Of a stretch of 64,000 bases of DNA, positions 10,259 through 20,172 are shown one piece after another. Source of the DNA: Cherax quadricarinatus (lineage: Eukaryota; Arthropoda; Malacostraca; Decapoda; Parastacidae); assembly GCF_038502225.1 (NCBI RefSeq), contig NW_027195514.1, positions 109,558-173,557 on the forward strand. Direction: 5' to 3'. The translations under genes were made by a program, and so were the position numbers. Under the pieces are notes generated by a model. That model searched no databases, was not told the DNA's origin, and saw only the letters and a list, made by a program, of their open reading frames with translations. Numbering within the stretch: position 1 is the stretch's first letter; every line of letters starts with the position of its first letter.

Positions 10259-12345
10259 TCTCCAGGTAAACTCTCCAGTCATCTTACACATCTCCAACCC
10301 TATCCTCATCCGAGCCACACCTTCAATCTCCTACAAGAACGCTGACAGGGATGCTTTCAAACAACACATAGACAATAATAACCTCACCTATGACTACAAC
10401 AAACCTATCTCTGACATCAATACTCAACTTGATCTCATCCAGGACACTATTACACAAGCAGCGTACACCGCAATACCAAAGAAAACTCACACCGCTCGTT
10501 ATTCCTTCAAACCCTCACTCCTCTACAACACATAGATTTAATCAAGTCCGATTAGATCTCATTTACATTAGAAACAACATTCTACACAGCCTAGATCAAG
10601 ACCATAACAATCACTGGTCACAACTCATACAACAAGCGGACAAACAGCATATTAAAAACACTAAAGCCTTCTGGAGCTTTATCAAAAAAATCAGAATAAC
10701 AACTCCCACCAACAAATTCATCCACATCACCCACAACAGCACACACATCTCAGACCCGCAGGCTGCAACTAACATCATTAAACACATCTAGGAGAACATC
10801 TTTTATCCTCACCCACCTCAACCTAACGTTTTTCAACACATTCGGAACATAGAACACTGGAACACTGCACACACTCAAGAAACAACACCAGATAGCCACA
10901 TCCATCTGGACTCTCTCACTTCCTCCCAAGAACTCTGCACTCCTTTCACCAACACAGACACTAAAACTCTCCTCAGACACCTTCCTCCCAAGGCTCCAGG
11001 TGCCTCTGGCCTAAACCATATTATCCTAAAACACCTTCCCGACTCTATCATTACTGCCTACACAAACCTCCTCAATGCCTCCTTTGCCTCTGGATACTTC
11101 CCTTCCCTCTTCAAAGCTGCTACTGCTATCCTCCTTCCTATACCCAAAAAAACCACTCTGATCCTAGAAACTATCGCTCTTTGAGCCTCCTCAAAACTTT
11201 AGGAAAACTCTTTGAAAAACCCATCAACCATCGCCTTTGCAAATACCTGGAAAACAATTCTCTACTTTCTGATGGCCAGTTTGGCTTCAGAACACACAGA
11301 TCCACACAGGATGCCATTAACATCATTCTCAACTACATCCACATAACACAAAACAAAGAAACATGACTGCCCAGGTTGCAAAAGACTTTGAAAAAGCTTT
11401 TGACACTGGCTCGAATGGCTTAAGTACAAACTCTGCACTAACTTTAACCTGCCTCTCACTACTCGTAAACGCCTCTGCAACTTCCTAGACGGCCGTACCA
11501 TAAGAATCAAATTCCAAGGCTGTTACTCAGACTACTTCACACTAAATGCTGGAGTACCCCAGGGATCTGTCCTCTCCCCTACCCTCTACATTTTATACAC
11601 TAACGACATTCCAACAACTGTATTCCACAACTCCATCACACTAGCCTATGCAGACGACATTGCACAACTTATCACTCTTGCCAATATAGATACACTCACA
11701 CACAAAACACAAAATAAGGTCGACAGGATAGCCATCTGGGAACAAAAATGGAGGATCAAAACCAATGCAGCTAAATCCAGCATTACATATTTTAACTACA
11801 GGAAACGTAATCCTCCATTACCTGTCGAGCTCAGAACAGCTGACACCCGCCCTTACATCCCCATCACACAATCTGTCACTGTCCTTGGCGTTAATCTAGA
11901 CTACCTTCTTCGTTTACAAGGACACATTCACTCAAGGCATGCAACAGCTAGTAAGGCCCTTGCGAACATCTACAAGCTGAAACTTGCCTCTCAACGCAGC
12001 AAACTACACCTCTACAAATCCTTAATACGTCCTATGATAACTTACTCTCCTCTAGCCCTCTCTCTTGCAGCAAAAACAAACTTACTGAAACTGCAGCGTG
12101 TCCAGAACAAGGCGCTGCGCTGGATACTTGAAGTCAGATGGGAGGACTTCGCCACAAGCGAGTCTCTCCATGCACAATTAGACATCCCTGCGCTGAATCT
12201 GTACTGGAAGACGCTCAGTGACAGATAGACAAACTTGAGACACGACATGACAACTGGTTCTCTCTCCTTGACGAAGACATTCGCAGACCCACAAACCAAC
12301 ACAACCTTTTCTACTCCTTGCATGATCCTGCTCCTAACCCTATTT
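10259..12345 (+). pseudogene. LINE D ORF2, linker, RT and C-terminus
   Basis: Resumes with ILHISNPILIRATPS and reads through a linker (SDPQAATNIIKHI), RT start [74 protein letters not shown] and AYADDIAQL (catalytic box intact, about 11645-11670). It ends in the Jockey-type C-terminus IRPMITYSPLALSLAAK, LQRVQNKALRWI. At least six frameshifts or stops are present, so it is dead. The tail region after 12230 has no frame. Confidence 0.75.
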
Positions 12346-12608
12346 ACTAATAACCTTCTCTGACAGGTACCATTCTCTGACCCATGTTCACCTTAGCGCT
12401 AATCTTCGCCTGCCCCGTCCTCCCTGCTCACCCCACCGGAGTCCCAATAGAAGAGCCTGAATTTCTCTTCTGAATATCTGTCCCACGATCGCCTACGCTG
12501 CTGGGTTAAGCCCTGGCTCTATTTCTACGACTAAGAACACTCCTCTCCAGCACTATTCTTCGCATGTCCCGTCTTACCCGCTCATCCCATATGGGATCTT
12601 ACCTGAAC

Positions 12609-12629
12609 TTTCGTTCGTTCGTTCGTTCA
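12609..12629 (+). repeat. TTCG microsatellite ending LINE D
   Basis: Four TTCG units directly after GATCTTACCTGAAC. The same junction (GATCTTACCTGAAC plus TTCG units) ends the related element at about 46790-46801, which marks it as a true 3' terminus. Confidence 0.7.
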
Positions 12630-12728
12630 TATGCTGTATTCTATTCAAGATTGATGGACTGACCACATCGACTCAAGGTTGAGGGACTGATTACCTCGTT
12701 CTCCTCCTGCTCTTCACGATTTTCCTTT

Positions 12729-12773
12729 GTATGGACTGATGAAGCCACTGTGTGGTGAAACGTTTCCTCAATA
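12729..12773 (+). ncRNA. Hammerhead-ribozyme-like motif in pLTR
   Basis: CTGATGA at 12736-12742, stem II GCCAC/GTGGT with a 3-base loop, GAAA at 12757-12760, ACGT stem III, and GTT as the predicted cleavage triplet (cut after 12764). Stem I pairs GGA (12733-12735) with TCC (12765-12767), and TAT with ATA. Confidence 0.65.
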
Positions 12774-12976
12774 AAGATACCCAAGAGTTGCACATGTGTC
12801 TAATTTATCAACATGTCAGTTCTCTGAACCATTCATCTACATTCCTGTCAGACACTGCAACTTCTTGGGGTCTTAATACTTGGGAATTCTTCGCTTGCCT
12901 AACCCTTGGGCACGACCTTCTTCCACATGGACAAATGTGACACCACCTACGACTGCTGCACCTCTCCTGCCTACGG

Positions 12977-12984
12977 TATATAAG
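12977..12984 (+). promoter_or_regulatory. TATA box in PLE pLTR
   Basis: TATATAAG sits upstream of the hammerhead-containing part of the pLTR. The same box is found at 15034-15041, 15189-15196 and 21084-21091, always followed by CC or similar and the start of a PLE unit. It is likely the internal promoter of the repeat. Confidence 0.5.
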
Positions 12985-13139
12985 CCACTTCTCTGCTCAT
13001 ATGCTGTATTCTATTCAAGATTAATAGAATGTATGGACTGATGAGACTGTGTGGCGAAACGTTTCCTCAATAAAGATACCCAAATGTTGCACATGTGTCT
13101 AATTTATCAACGTGTCGGTTCTCTGAACCATTCATCTAC

Positions 13140-13390
13140 AAGTGTGCCCAAGTGTCCGCAACAAGGCTTACAGATTACTTGGATTTATATCAAGAAGTTT
13201 AAGTAATAGGTGTCATAAAGTTATTTTATGGCTATGTACATCACTGGTAAAGCCTCACTTAGATTATACTGCTCAGTTTCGGTCTCCTTAATACAGAATG
13301 AATATAAAATCATTGTAAAACATATAGAAAAGATGATTAAATTTGACCCACTGTATAAGGAATCTCCTACATGAAGATAGATCCTTGGAT
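13140..13390 (+). pseudogene. CR1 RT C-terminal fragment
   Basis: Broken translation with NKAYRLLGFISRSLSNRCHK, TSLVKPHLDYTAQF and KIIVKHIEKMIKFDP matches the region after the catalytic box of CR1 RT. Several stops are present. Its right end is the PLE pLTR that starts near 13391. Confidence 0.65.
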
Positions 13391-13448
13391 AGATATTAAA
13401 ATGGTATCAAATACCGAGAGGTTGTTAGGTAAGACACATATGCATCAG
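13391..13448 (-). repeat. PLE pLTR (second type), 3' piece left of the nested PLE
   Basis: This stretch continues at 14802 after the nested element. Together they match, in reverse, the pLTR at 20362-20587 (landmarks GTTAGGTGAGACACATATGC and TTAGGTATCTTT). Confidence 0.65.
13434..13448. repeat. 15 bp target-site duplication, left copy
   Basis: ACACATATGCATCAG is repeated exactly at 14802-14816 and brackets the PLE insertion. Confidence 0.75.
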
Positions 13449-13473
13449 GAAATGGTATGGTGATACCGACAAG

Positions 13474-14589
13474 ATGTGGAAAAAGACACTTATGTACAGT
13501 TCAGGACATTTATTAAAGGAAACGTGTTCGAGGTTCGAGGACAAGAAGTACAAACAACTCTTCGGACTAGCCATGGGATCCCCCCTTAGTGCAGTTCTTG
13601 CCAATTTATATATGGAGGACCTGGAATCAAGAAGGATCCTCAATAACATCCCTCGTTCAGTTACTTGGATGCGGTACGTAGATGATATTTTGGTCATTGT
13701 ACCCAAAAATCTTGACGTACAGGGCATCCTCAACACCATCAACAATCTGGAACCTACTATTAAATTTACTCTAGAGGAGGAGAAGGACAACCAGTTACCT
13801 TTTCTCGACGTTCTCTTACGCACAGGGGAAAGCAAACTTTCTTTTAAAGTCTACCGGAAGCCTACCTACAAGAATGATCTTCTACATTTCTTCTCTCACC
13901 ATGACACAAGAACTAAAAGAGGGGTAGTTATTGGCTTCTTTCTGAGAGCCTACAGAATTTCCAGTCCGCAGTTCCTCGAAGAAGAATGTACATACATCAC
14001 CAAATCTTTTAGTTCACTACACTTTCCCCTACACTTCATACGTGACTGCAGGAAACGTGCAACACGTATCCTCAGCAAGACCAACACCTATCAAATTGAA
14101 GAAAAGCCTCCAAGTTACATCGTTTTACCGGTCAGCAACGTTGCCACTAATGTTTCAAAAATGTTTGACAGAAAACTGGCTAAAATATCTACCAGCTCTT
14201 CAACTACTATTAGGAACCTGATACAAAAACCCAAGCATGATTCTGGCACAAGTGCAGGAATCTACACTATACCATGTGGGGGGTGTGACAAAGTATATGT
14301 AGGGGAAACAGCCAGAACTCTGGACATTAGAATAGCAGAACACAAAAATGCTTGCAGAAATGATGACCGCAAAAACGCATGTGTTCAACATAGAGACGAT
14401 GTTGGACACCTCATGAAATTCAATGAAGCTAAACTAGTTATTAAAGAAGACGACTTAAGACGGAGAAAATGCATTGAAGCTGCACTAATTTCTGTCAGTA
14501 ACACTATAAAGCAAAAATCCGGTAGTTACAGTATTTCAAAATTACTAAGCAAGAGGATATTACCCATCCTGGGAACTGGTGTTACTTGA
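13474..14589 (+). CDS. Penelope-like RT fused to GIY-YIG endonuclease (N-truncated)
   Basis: 371 codons without a stop. The first residues are read from the terminal inverted repeat, so the ATG at 13474 is not a native start. The RT part has YKQLFGLAMGSPLSAVLANL, then MRYVDDILVIV (YVDD residues 68-71), LPFLDVLLR and VYRKPTYKN, all Penelope hallmarks. The C-terminal domain is a GIY-YIG nuclease: GIYTIPCGGC (GIY 262-264), VYVGETAR (YVG 275-277), and IAEHKNAC with HRDDVGHLMKFNEA. The Cys pair between GIY and YVG fits the CCHH zinc-like motif of PLE nucleases. The N-terminal half of RT (fingers and first catalytic Asp) is missing, so this copy is inactive, though its remaining frame is undamaged and probably young. 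Confidence 0.88.
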   Translation: MWKKTLMYSSGHLLKETCSRFEDKKYKQLFGLAMGSPLSAVLANLYMEDLESRRILNNIPRSVTWMRYVDDILVIVPKNLDVQGILNTINNLEPTIKFTLEEEKDNQLPFLDVLLRTGESKLSFKVYRKPTYKNDLLHFFSHHDTRTKRGVVIGFFLRAYRISSPQFLEEECTYITKSFSSLHFPLHFIRDCRKRATRILSKTNTYQIEEKPPSYIVLPVSNVATNVSKMFDRKLAKISTSSSTTIRNLIQKPKHDSGTSAGIYTIPCGGCDKVYVGETARTLDIRIAEHKNACRNDDRKNACVQHRDDVGHLMKFNEAKLVIKEDDLRRRKCIEAALISVSNTIKQKSGSYSISKLLSKRILPILGTGVT

Positions 14590-14721
14590 TGCCAGCAGGT
14601 CCCTCTCTAACCTCACCTCCTTAGTTCCATTACTACTACTACTACTATTACCACTTCTACCCACGCTTCACCTCACCTGACTCCCACCACTATATATATG
14701 TGTGTTTTCTTAGTTTTCTCT

Positions 14722-14769
14722 GTATTAGGACTGAAGAAGCCACTCGTGGCGAAACGTTTCCTTTAATAA
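14722..14769 (+). ncRNA. Hammerhead-ribozyme-like motif of the PLE
   Basis: CTGAAGA at 14731-14737 (position 7, here A, is variable in hammerheads), stem II GCCAC/GTGGC, GAAA at 14751-14754, self-complementary ACGT stem III and GTT triplet (cut predicted after 14758). Stem I is strong: TATTA plus GGA (14723-14730) pairs with TCC (14759-14761) and TAATA. This is the best-paired motif in the window. Confidence 0.7.
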
Positions 14770-14801
14770 ATGTCCTGAACTGTACATAAGTGTCTTTTTC
14801 C

Positions 14802-14816
14802 ACACATATGCATCAG
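14802..14816. repeat. 15 bp target-site duplication, right copy
   Basis: Exact copy of 13434-13448. It overlaps the last two bases of the PLE terminal repeat. Confidence 0.75.
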
Positions 14817-15229
14817 TTAGGTATCTTTTTACGAAACGTTTTGCACACACATTAGGCTTCTTCAGTCCAGTACAGAAAAGTTGATAGAAGAGACGTGAAG
14901 ACGATGTAATCAGTCCATCACCCTTGAAGTTTTGAGGTGGTCAGTCCCTCAGTCTGGAGAAGAGTACTGTTCCATAGTCTGAAACAACATGGAGTTGAAG
15001 TGACAGGATGGAGCGTTATATACCGCCAGGAGGTATATAAGACACTGCAACACAATGGTATCTACATAAAACTGAAAAACAACTTGGACAACTTCTACTA
15101 GTGAGAATGGCTGGATTTGAGAGGGACGTGACTTCACAATCACTACATTCTTACCTCTACTAGTAGCCTTCATCTCATCTCCTGGCGGTATATAAGGCTC
15201 CAACCTGTCACCTCAACCCTACGGCAGAA
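14817..15229. repeat. Head-to-head PLE pLTRs with divergent TATA boxes
   Basis: From 14817 to about 15030 a pLTR runs on the minus strand, with a decayed hammerhead core at 14838-14865 (GAAA changed to AAAA). Around 15015-15041 there are TATATAA boxes on both strands within the palindromic GCCAGGAGG/CCTGGCGG context. From about 15170 a second pLTR begins on the plus strand and is cut at about 15229 by LINE F. Its continuation is at 20362. No protein frame is present. Confidence 0.6.
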
Positions 15230-15376
15230 AACAAGAATACTCTGAGAGCCATTGTGCAGCATGCCTGCAGAGTCTGTCTCAGAGTAAAAACTGAGAAATG
15301 ACTGGAGTGGTGCTGAACATTCGGGCATCACACCACTTTATCTGAGATATGGGGCAAGCTCAACATAGCAACTGGC

Positions 15377-16649
15377 ATGAGCAAGCAGAGGCCACCAGCA
15401 CACCCGAACCCATCCCAGGAAGCTGAGAAAATAGTGGAGCTTTTCACTTCCAGAGGAGCCTCCACTCAGTTCCCACAGGACATCTGGAATATACAGACGG
15501 ATCTTCTGCCACAACGCCAGTTAACGATACAAGCTGCATGCGAGTCGGAAGACGTGACTGATGAAGACCTCACGGACTTGGAACTCCGACGTGCCATTAA
15601 GAACACAGGTGACACTGCCCCGGGCATCGATGGTGTTACATACTCCATGATTGCACGGGCTGGGCAGAGTGGATGAGAGGCCATACTAGACGTCATAAAC
15701 AAGTCGTGGAGGGCCTGGACACTCCCAGCAGCTTGGAAAAAGGCTACCATCGTACCAGTTCCAAAGCCCAAGGACCCAGGCAGTATGAGACCCATATCGC
15801 TGACCAGCTGTTTAGCCAAGACTGCTGAGAGGATGGCGTTAAACCGCCTCCTATGAAAACTTGGACCCCCTCATCATCACATATTTGGCTTCACCATAGG
15901 GGTGGGTACAGCAGAGTGCATAACCACCTTACTAAGCCAGATTGCTGATAGTAACAAAAAACCTAGTATCGTCGTCTAACTCGACCTTGAGAAGGCATTT
16001 GAGCTAGACATCCCCACAGCAGTTCTAGCAATACTAGCTTGGAAGGGAATCAAAGGACGCCTCCTGGCGTGGATAGAGTCCTACCATAGGGACAGGCTGG
16101 CCTGTGTCAGCTTTCAGGGACACTACTCTTTCTTTAAAACCCTGGAAAACGGCACACCACAGTCCTACCCTGTTTAACGTCCTTATGCAGGAACTTGTGA
16201 GCCTTCCCTTTCATAGTGGAACGCAGCTCCTCAGCTATGCTGATGAATGGGAAAGGCAATTTGGAGCGACAGGCTCAGAAAGCTTTGGACCTATTTACCC
16301 AGTCTTGCAAGGAACTAGGCCTCAAGATCTCGGCCGAGAAATCTCTTGCAATGATGTTCAAGGGACCCGATCCTGTGAAAAGATTACGTATTCAGGATAT
16401 GGAACTTGTGTGGACAGGCTCCTACCTGTACTTGGGAATCTACATTGATAAAAAGCTGACCTTTCAATAACAGGCCGAGTATGTCAGGTCCCGTGCTCTA
16501 CTCAGACTCAACGCCATGAGAGCCATGACGAGGCACCGTGTAGGGGCGAGCAAAGATGTACTTCGCTTTTACTATATACAAGCTATACGCTCGCTGATTG
16601 ACTATGGTGCATATTACAACCCAGGATTCCAAATGGCCTGTTACCCCGG
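15377..16649 (+). pseudogene. LINE F ORF2, reverse transcriptase
   Basis: Reads as LFTSRGASTQFPQDIW, then RT motifs TAPGIDGVTYSMI, WKKATIVPVPKPKDPGSMRP, ISLTSCLAKTAERM, HHHIFGF, DLEKAFELDIPTAV, LENGTPQ and SYADE. The catalytic YADD box is damaged: the second Asp and following residues are deleted and the sequence runs straight into LERQAQKALDLF. Then KELGLKISAEKSLAMMF and YLYLGIYIDKKLTFQ. Stops lie at about 15674, 15856, 15978 and 16468. The clade is one with a C-terminal RNase H (I, Ingi, Loa or relatives). Confidence 0.75.
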
Positions 16650-16650
16650 G

Positions 16651-17041
16651 TGTAATGGGAGCAAATAAACACAGTAGAAAAAGTTTAGACTTATATTATC
16701 CTTCACCAATTTATAACAGCAATATGTACACTATGTACAGTGATAAGTATAGTGCACTCCACGGTAAGCAAAGCAGAAATAGAAGCCACAAGATAGCAGA
16801 CCGTGCTTCAACCAGCCCTAGAATGGGAATGACAAGGGCAGACAGGAGAGCGGTACCCACACAACCTCTGCGATTGCCAAAACCATCTTCTTATTGGCTA
16901 GAACCTGGTCACTAGTTGAACGACGGGGCCCCATCATCAACTCTTAGCAACCTGGTTCGCTGGTTGGGGGAGATAGCCTGTAAATGAGGGTGTGTACATG
17001 CGCCGAATAAAGGTTACGTACTCTTTGCATGCCACAGTGCA
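16651..17041. mobile_element. Candidate solo LTR in LINE F
   Basis: A 391 bp insertion starting TGTAATGG and ending AGTGCA splits the F reading frame between YNPGFQ and the QSRQRVEDVQNHAIRTMLG segment. The outer dinucleotides are TG and CA. It has a CCAAT-like ATTGGCT (about 16893) and AATAAAGG near the end, and no coding capacity. Flanks are CCGGG (16646-16650) and CCGGC (17042-17046), a 5 bp duplication with one change. No matching second LTR or internal region is in the window. Confidence 0.6.
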
Positions 17042-17046
17042 CCGGC

Positions 17047-18250
17047 GTTAGCTCATCTCTTCCCGCAGAGCAGGCAAAGGGTAGAGGACGTACAAAACCA
17101 TGCGATAAGAACTATGCTTGGGGCCACCATCTGGACCAGCACAGTATGTCTTAGATCTGAAGCCCGGCTTCCTTCCCTGGCTGACAGAGCAAGATACATA
17201 AACGCCTGCAAAGTAGCCGCGATTCTGCACCGGCAGCAAAGTACCCCACTAAGGAGATGGATATTGACAACCATGACAAGATCCCACACTCTTCACGGGC
17301 TACTCCTTGATTCGTTCGTTTTGTGCTGCTGGGCAGAAGCTACTGCCTATACAACTACTCCTTGAGAAGAGTTGTAACCTTCCCTTTGCTGGGTATCATC
17401 CACAACCTCCCTGGCGCCCAGATCCAGCCGATGTTTGCGTCATGCAACTACCCATCTCTTAGCGTCTCTGCAGTCAAGACACCCTCAGCAATCATGCTGA
17501 GACAAGCATGGCACTGGCAGAGGGAGGCAAATGTGCAGAGTATTTCACAGATGGTTCTGTCGACCCTGACAGGAAGAGAGCAGCAGCTGGACTGTACCAG
17601 AATGATCACACACAAGGCTGGCGACTCCCTGACCACTGCACGATCCTTCAAGCTGAGCTGGTGGCGATTCAGCAGGCATTATCACATGCCCTCCGACCTG
17701 TCACACATGTTGATTCCACCTCTGCAATCAATGCCCTCTCCCATCCTCAACCAGAGGACAACGTTCACCTCATCACATCGATCCTGAGCATAATGACAGC
17801 CTTAGAAGTTCAGTGTAACTGATCGACATTGAACTGGATCCCCAGCCATGCTGGCATCCGGGGAAATGAGGCGGCAGATGATGCAGCCAAGGCAGCAACA
17901 GACTATCCACATGATGGGATTACTGTCCCCATCAGCCTGCGACAGACCAAACTGGTGGCTACCATAGCCATGAAACTTATGGGGGAGGTCTTAGGTGATA
18001 CCCCATCTCAACAGTGATACCGAGCAGCGACTCAGAGAGAACCCCCTCCATGTGATTGAAGCTGGTCCAGAGCGCAGTGTACCGCCATCCATTGGCTTCG
18101 TTTGGGCTTTCCCACAGCCAAGATGATTGTAGACAAGGCTGAGGAGTTGTGCCAGTACTGCCAGCACGTTGTCCAGCGCCCCCTAACACAATCTTCTGGA
18201 GTGCGAAGTTACTGAGACTCTCCGCAGGCAACTAGGACTGATATTCCCTC
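17047..18250 (+). pseudogene. LINE F ORF2, C-terminus with RNase H
   Basis: After the LTR the protein resumes with RVEDVQNHAIRTMLGA, LRSEARLPSLADRARYI. A frame from 17508 then gives an RNase H domain with its catalytic set: YFTDGSVDPD (Asp), ILQAELVAIQQAL (Glu), HVDSTSAINAL (Asp) and, after a stop at 17820, WIPSHAGIRGNEAADDAAKAA (His and Asp). The stop and frame changes make it inactive. RNase H would remove RNA from the hybrid after first-strand synthesis. Sequence from 18020 to 18250 reads as the Cys-rich tail of the protein in broken frames (CQYCQHVVQ). Confidence 0.75.
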
Positions 18251-18571
18251 CCGAAGAGGACCCACTAGACTGCGGCCACACTAGTGTACCATGGAGTCAA
18301 CGAACCAGACATGCTGTTGCCCGTGATAACGACATATCCTCCTCCTCGCTAGTGTCCACAGTTAGGAGTACATATGGTGTTGTCGCTTATGAGATGCACC
18401 AGTTGAACTGACCAGAAGAGTGCTTGAGCAGCATATGTCGCATCATTGTAGAAACCTTTCTCCCTCGGGACCCAGAGACGGGTCATCGCAAGATTGAGAC
18501 CGTTCCAGGACTATGGTCGTGGCGAACATTATGCATACATACTTCAACTCCAGACGTACGTGGATATACAC
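18251..18571 (+). other. LINE F copy 1 3' untranslated region and start of copy 2
   Basis: Matches 20166-20361 from CATATGGT onward, ending in GCATACATAC. The first bases after it (GACGTACGTGGATATACAC) lead into the ORF1 start and are probably the 5' leader of copy 2. Confidence 0.6.
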
Positions 18572-20172
18572 ATGGCTTCTGCCGAAAGGAAGAGGTCACG
18601 ATTCTCCAGGGACACGACAGAGGACTCGGATTTAGAAATGGACGACTCGGATTTAGAAATGTGGGGCGTAATCCTAGCGAAGAAGTTGCGAGACCACTCC
18701 GTGTCATAAGAGGAAGAGTTTCCAGATTTGACAAGCCTAACCATGCAGCCAGCGAATACGGAAGGATGGATCAATGTGAACAACAGTAAGACACGCCGTC
18801 CCTCCAAGGAGCAAGTAAACCAGCTCAAATCACCTTCCAGATTCAAGATAAAGGCTTATGGAGAACACAAAACCCACTATGGCTCGGTTAAACACCTAGA
18901 AACTCGGCACAAACTGAGGTTCATGATATGGTTTAACCTGAGAGGAGAACCAATACTGACTCCTATCAACAAGGAAATGCATACCACCTTGAAGATAGTC
19001 ATGGAGACAGACCGCTCCTTTACTCTGGAGGAACTGGATTCTCGGCAGATCTCCTCCAAGGGTGTAGTGATGCGATTCCCGCTGATGATGCCCATCGAGG
19101 CAGTATCAGCTCACCCCAGTGTCGTGTCAGCTCAACGTCTCAAGGCAAAGTCGGCAGGCAACGCACCAACCCGGCAGGCCCTCAATCAACATGTAGGACC
19201 GCTGCCATCCCAGCCGGTCTTGGGGCAGGTACGATGTCAGGACCTTCACGGCAGAACCAGTTCGGTGTTTCAAGTGCCAGCATTACGGACACCTGGGTGC
19301 ACTCTGTCCGAACAGAGTAATCTGCGGTGTCTGCAGCCAGCCCCACCCTACCGAGGAATGCATCACCAAGCTGAAGAATGCATCGCCACCCACTCCACGA
19401 TGCCCGAATCGCAGGCAAAAACACCATGCCTGGAACCCTCGATGCCCCGAGAGGCTCGCTAAAATTCTTGAGGCCTGGAAGACGCCAACAACGAGACAGC
19501 GGGCTACGGCAGAGCATAACCCTCAGCTGACGATGGGTGCAGGGAATCCCGGAATACCGCAGAACTCGCATTAGGCAACCCAACTCAATGCCCAGGAATT
19601 TCCTACCCTTGAAGGCTCAGCCCGGCGCCATGAACAGGAGCATCCTCCCCCACTACCGCAACGAAGAAACAAAAACATGAGTAACGAGCAACGCGAAAAG
19701 GAAACATCTGGGCAATACAATCAGCAGACGGCACTACACGAGCCCCCACCGGCCATAACACGACAACACAAGTACTCCTTGCCCGGCACAGCCACTATGC
19801 AGGCAGTGCCTGCACCTCACCAGCAGATGCCGGCTACCCAACTTGGCATACAGCAACAGGCCACGGTGTGCACAGTGAAAAAATATAACCCTCAGCAGCC
19901 CCCCACAGATTACAACAGCCCAGATAATATCTACTGCTTCGAACCCACCGATAACACAGGCCCTCAACAGGTAGGATCTCTTAACACTCATCAAGGCATT
20001 CATGGATATTATCTGCAACACAATCACCTCCACGGAACAGCAGAACATTTCCCTGCAGATAGTCAGCACACTCCTGAGGGTATGCTTTCTGACAGAGGAG
20101 GAGGCAGTGGATGCCATGAATCTGCAGATTATCAGAGCGGACAGAGCCCAGTCCCCAGCTCAGGAAACAGCT
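18572..20172 (+). pseudogene. LINE F ORF1 (gag-like, zinc knuckles)
   Basis: The ATG at 18572 opens MASAERKRSRFSRD, with an acidic repeat (DSDLEMDDSDLEM), and stops at 18707 after a frameshift. The main frame continues from about 18728: an N-terminal domain with WINVNNSKTRRPSKEQ, then FKIKAYGEHKTHYGSVKHLE and RFMIWFNLRGEPI (RNA-binding-like fold). After a shift come the zinc knuckles CFKCQHYGHLGALC and CGVCSQPHPTEEC (about 19264-19345) and a Gln/Pro-rich tail. Frames change at about 19180, 19460 and 19575. ORF2 does not follow: the F 3' end comes immediately after. Confidence 0.7.

Larger units (their letters stand above)
5147..12630 (+). mobile_element. LINE family D (Jockey-like), interrupted by family E
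   Basis: One two-ORF non-LTR element split by a nested insertion. The 5' part is 5147-7074 (hairpin, ORF1 with zinc knuckles, start of ORF2) and the 3' part is 10256-12630 (rest of ORF2 and tail). The two halves do not join exactly: roughly the middle of the endonuclease is missing, so the E insertion came with a deletion or followed one. The 3' end is a TTCG microsatellite (about 12609-12629). A second 5' piece lies at 63310-63873 on the minus strand, and a related 3' tail lies at 46650-46805. Confidence 0.75.
12629..13139 (+). repeat. Tandem PLE pLTR units
   Basis: Two partial pLTR copies in direct order. The first is 12629-12843. The second spans 12844-13139 and includes internal sequence with a TATATAAG box, then the same hammerhead-containing end. 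Direct tandem pLTRs are a usual PLE arrangement. The hammerhead core of the second unit (13038-13059) has lost the 5' side of stem II. Confidence 0.7.
13449..14801 (+). mobile_element. Penelope-like element, 5'-truncated, with terminal inverted repeats
   Basis: A 1.35 kb insertion carrying one long ORF. A 49 bp repeat at 13476-13524 recurs in perfect inverted form at 14755-14803. It is inserted into another PLE repeat of opposite orientation and flanked by a 15 bp duplication. The 3' end holds an intact hammerhead-like motif (14722-14769). Inverted terminal repeats and strong 5' truncation are typical of PLEs. Confidence 0.85.
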
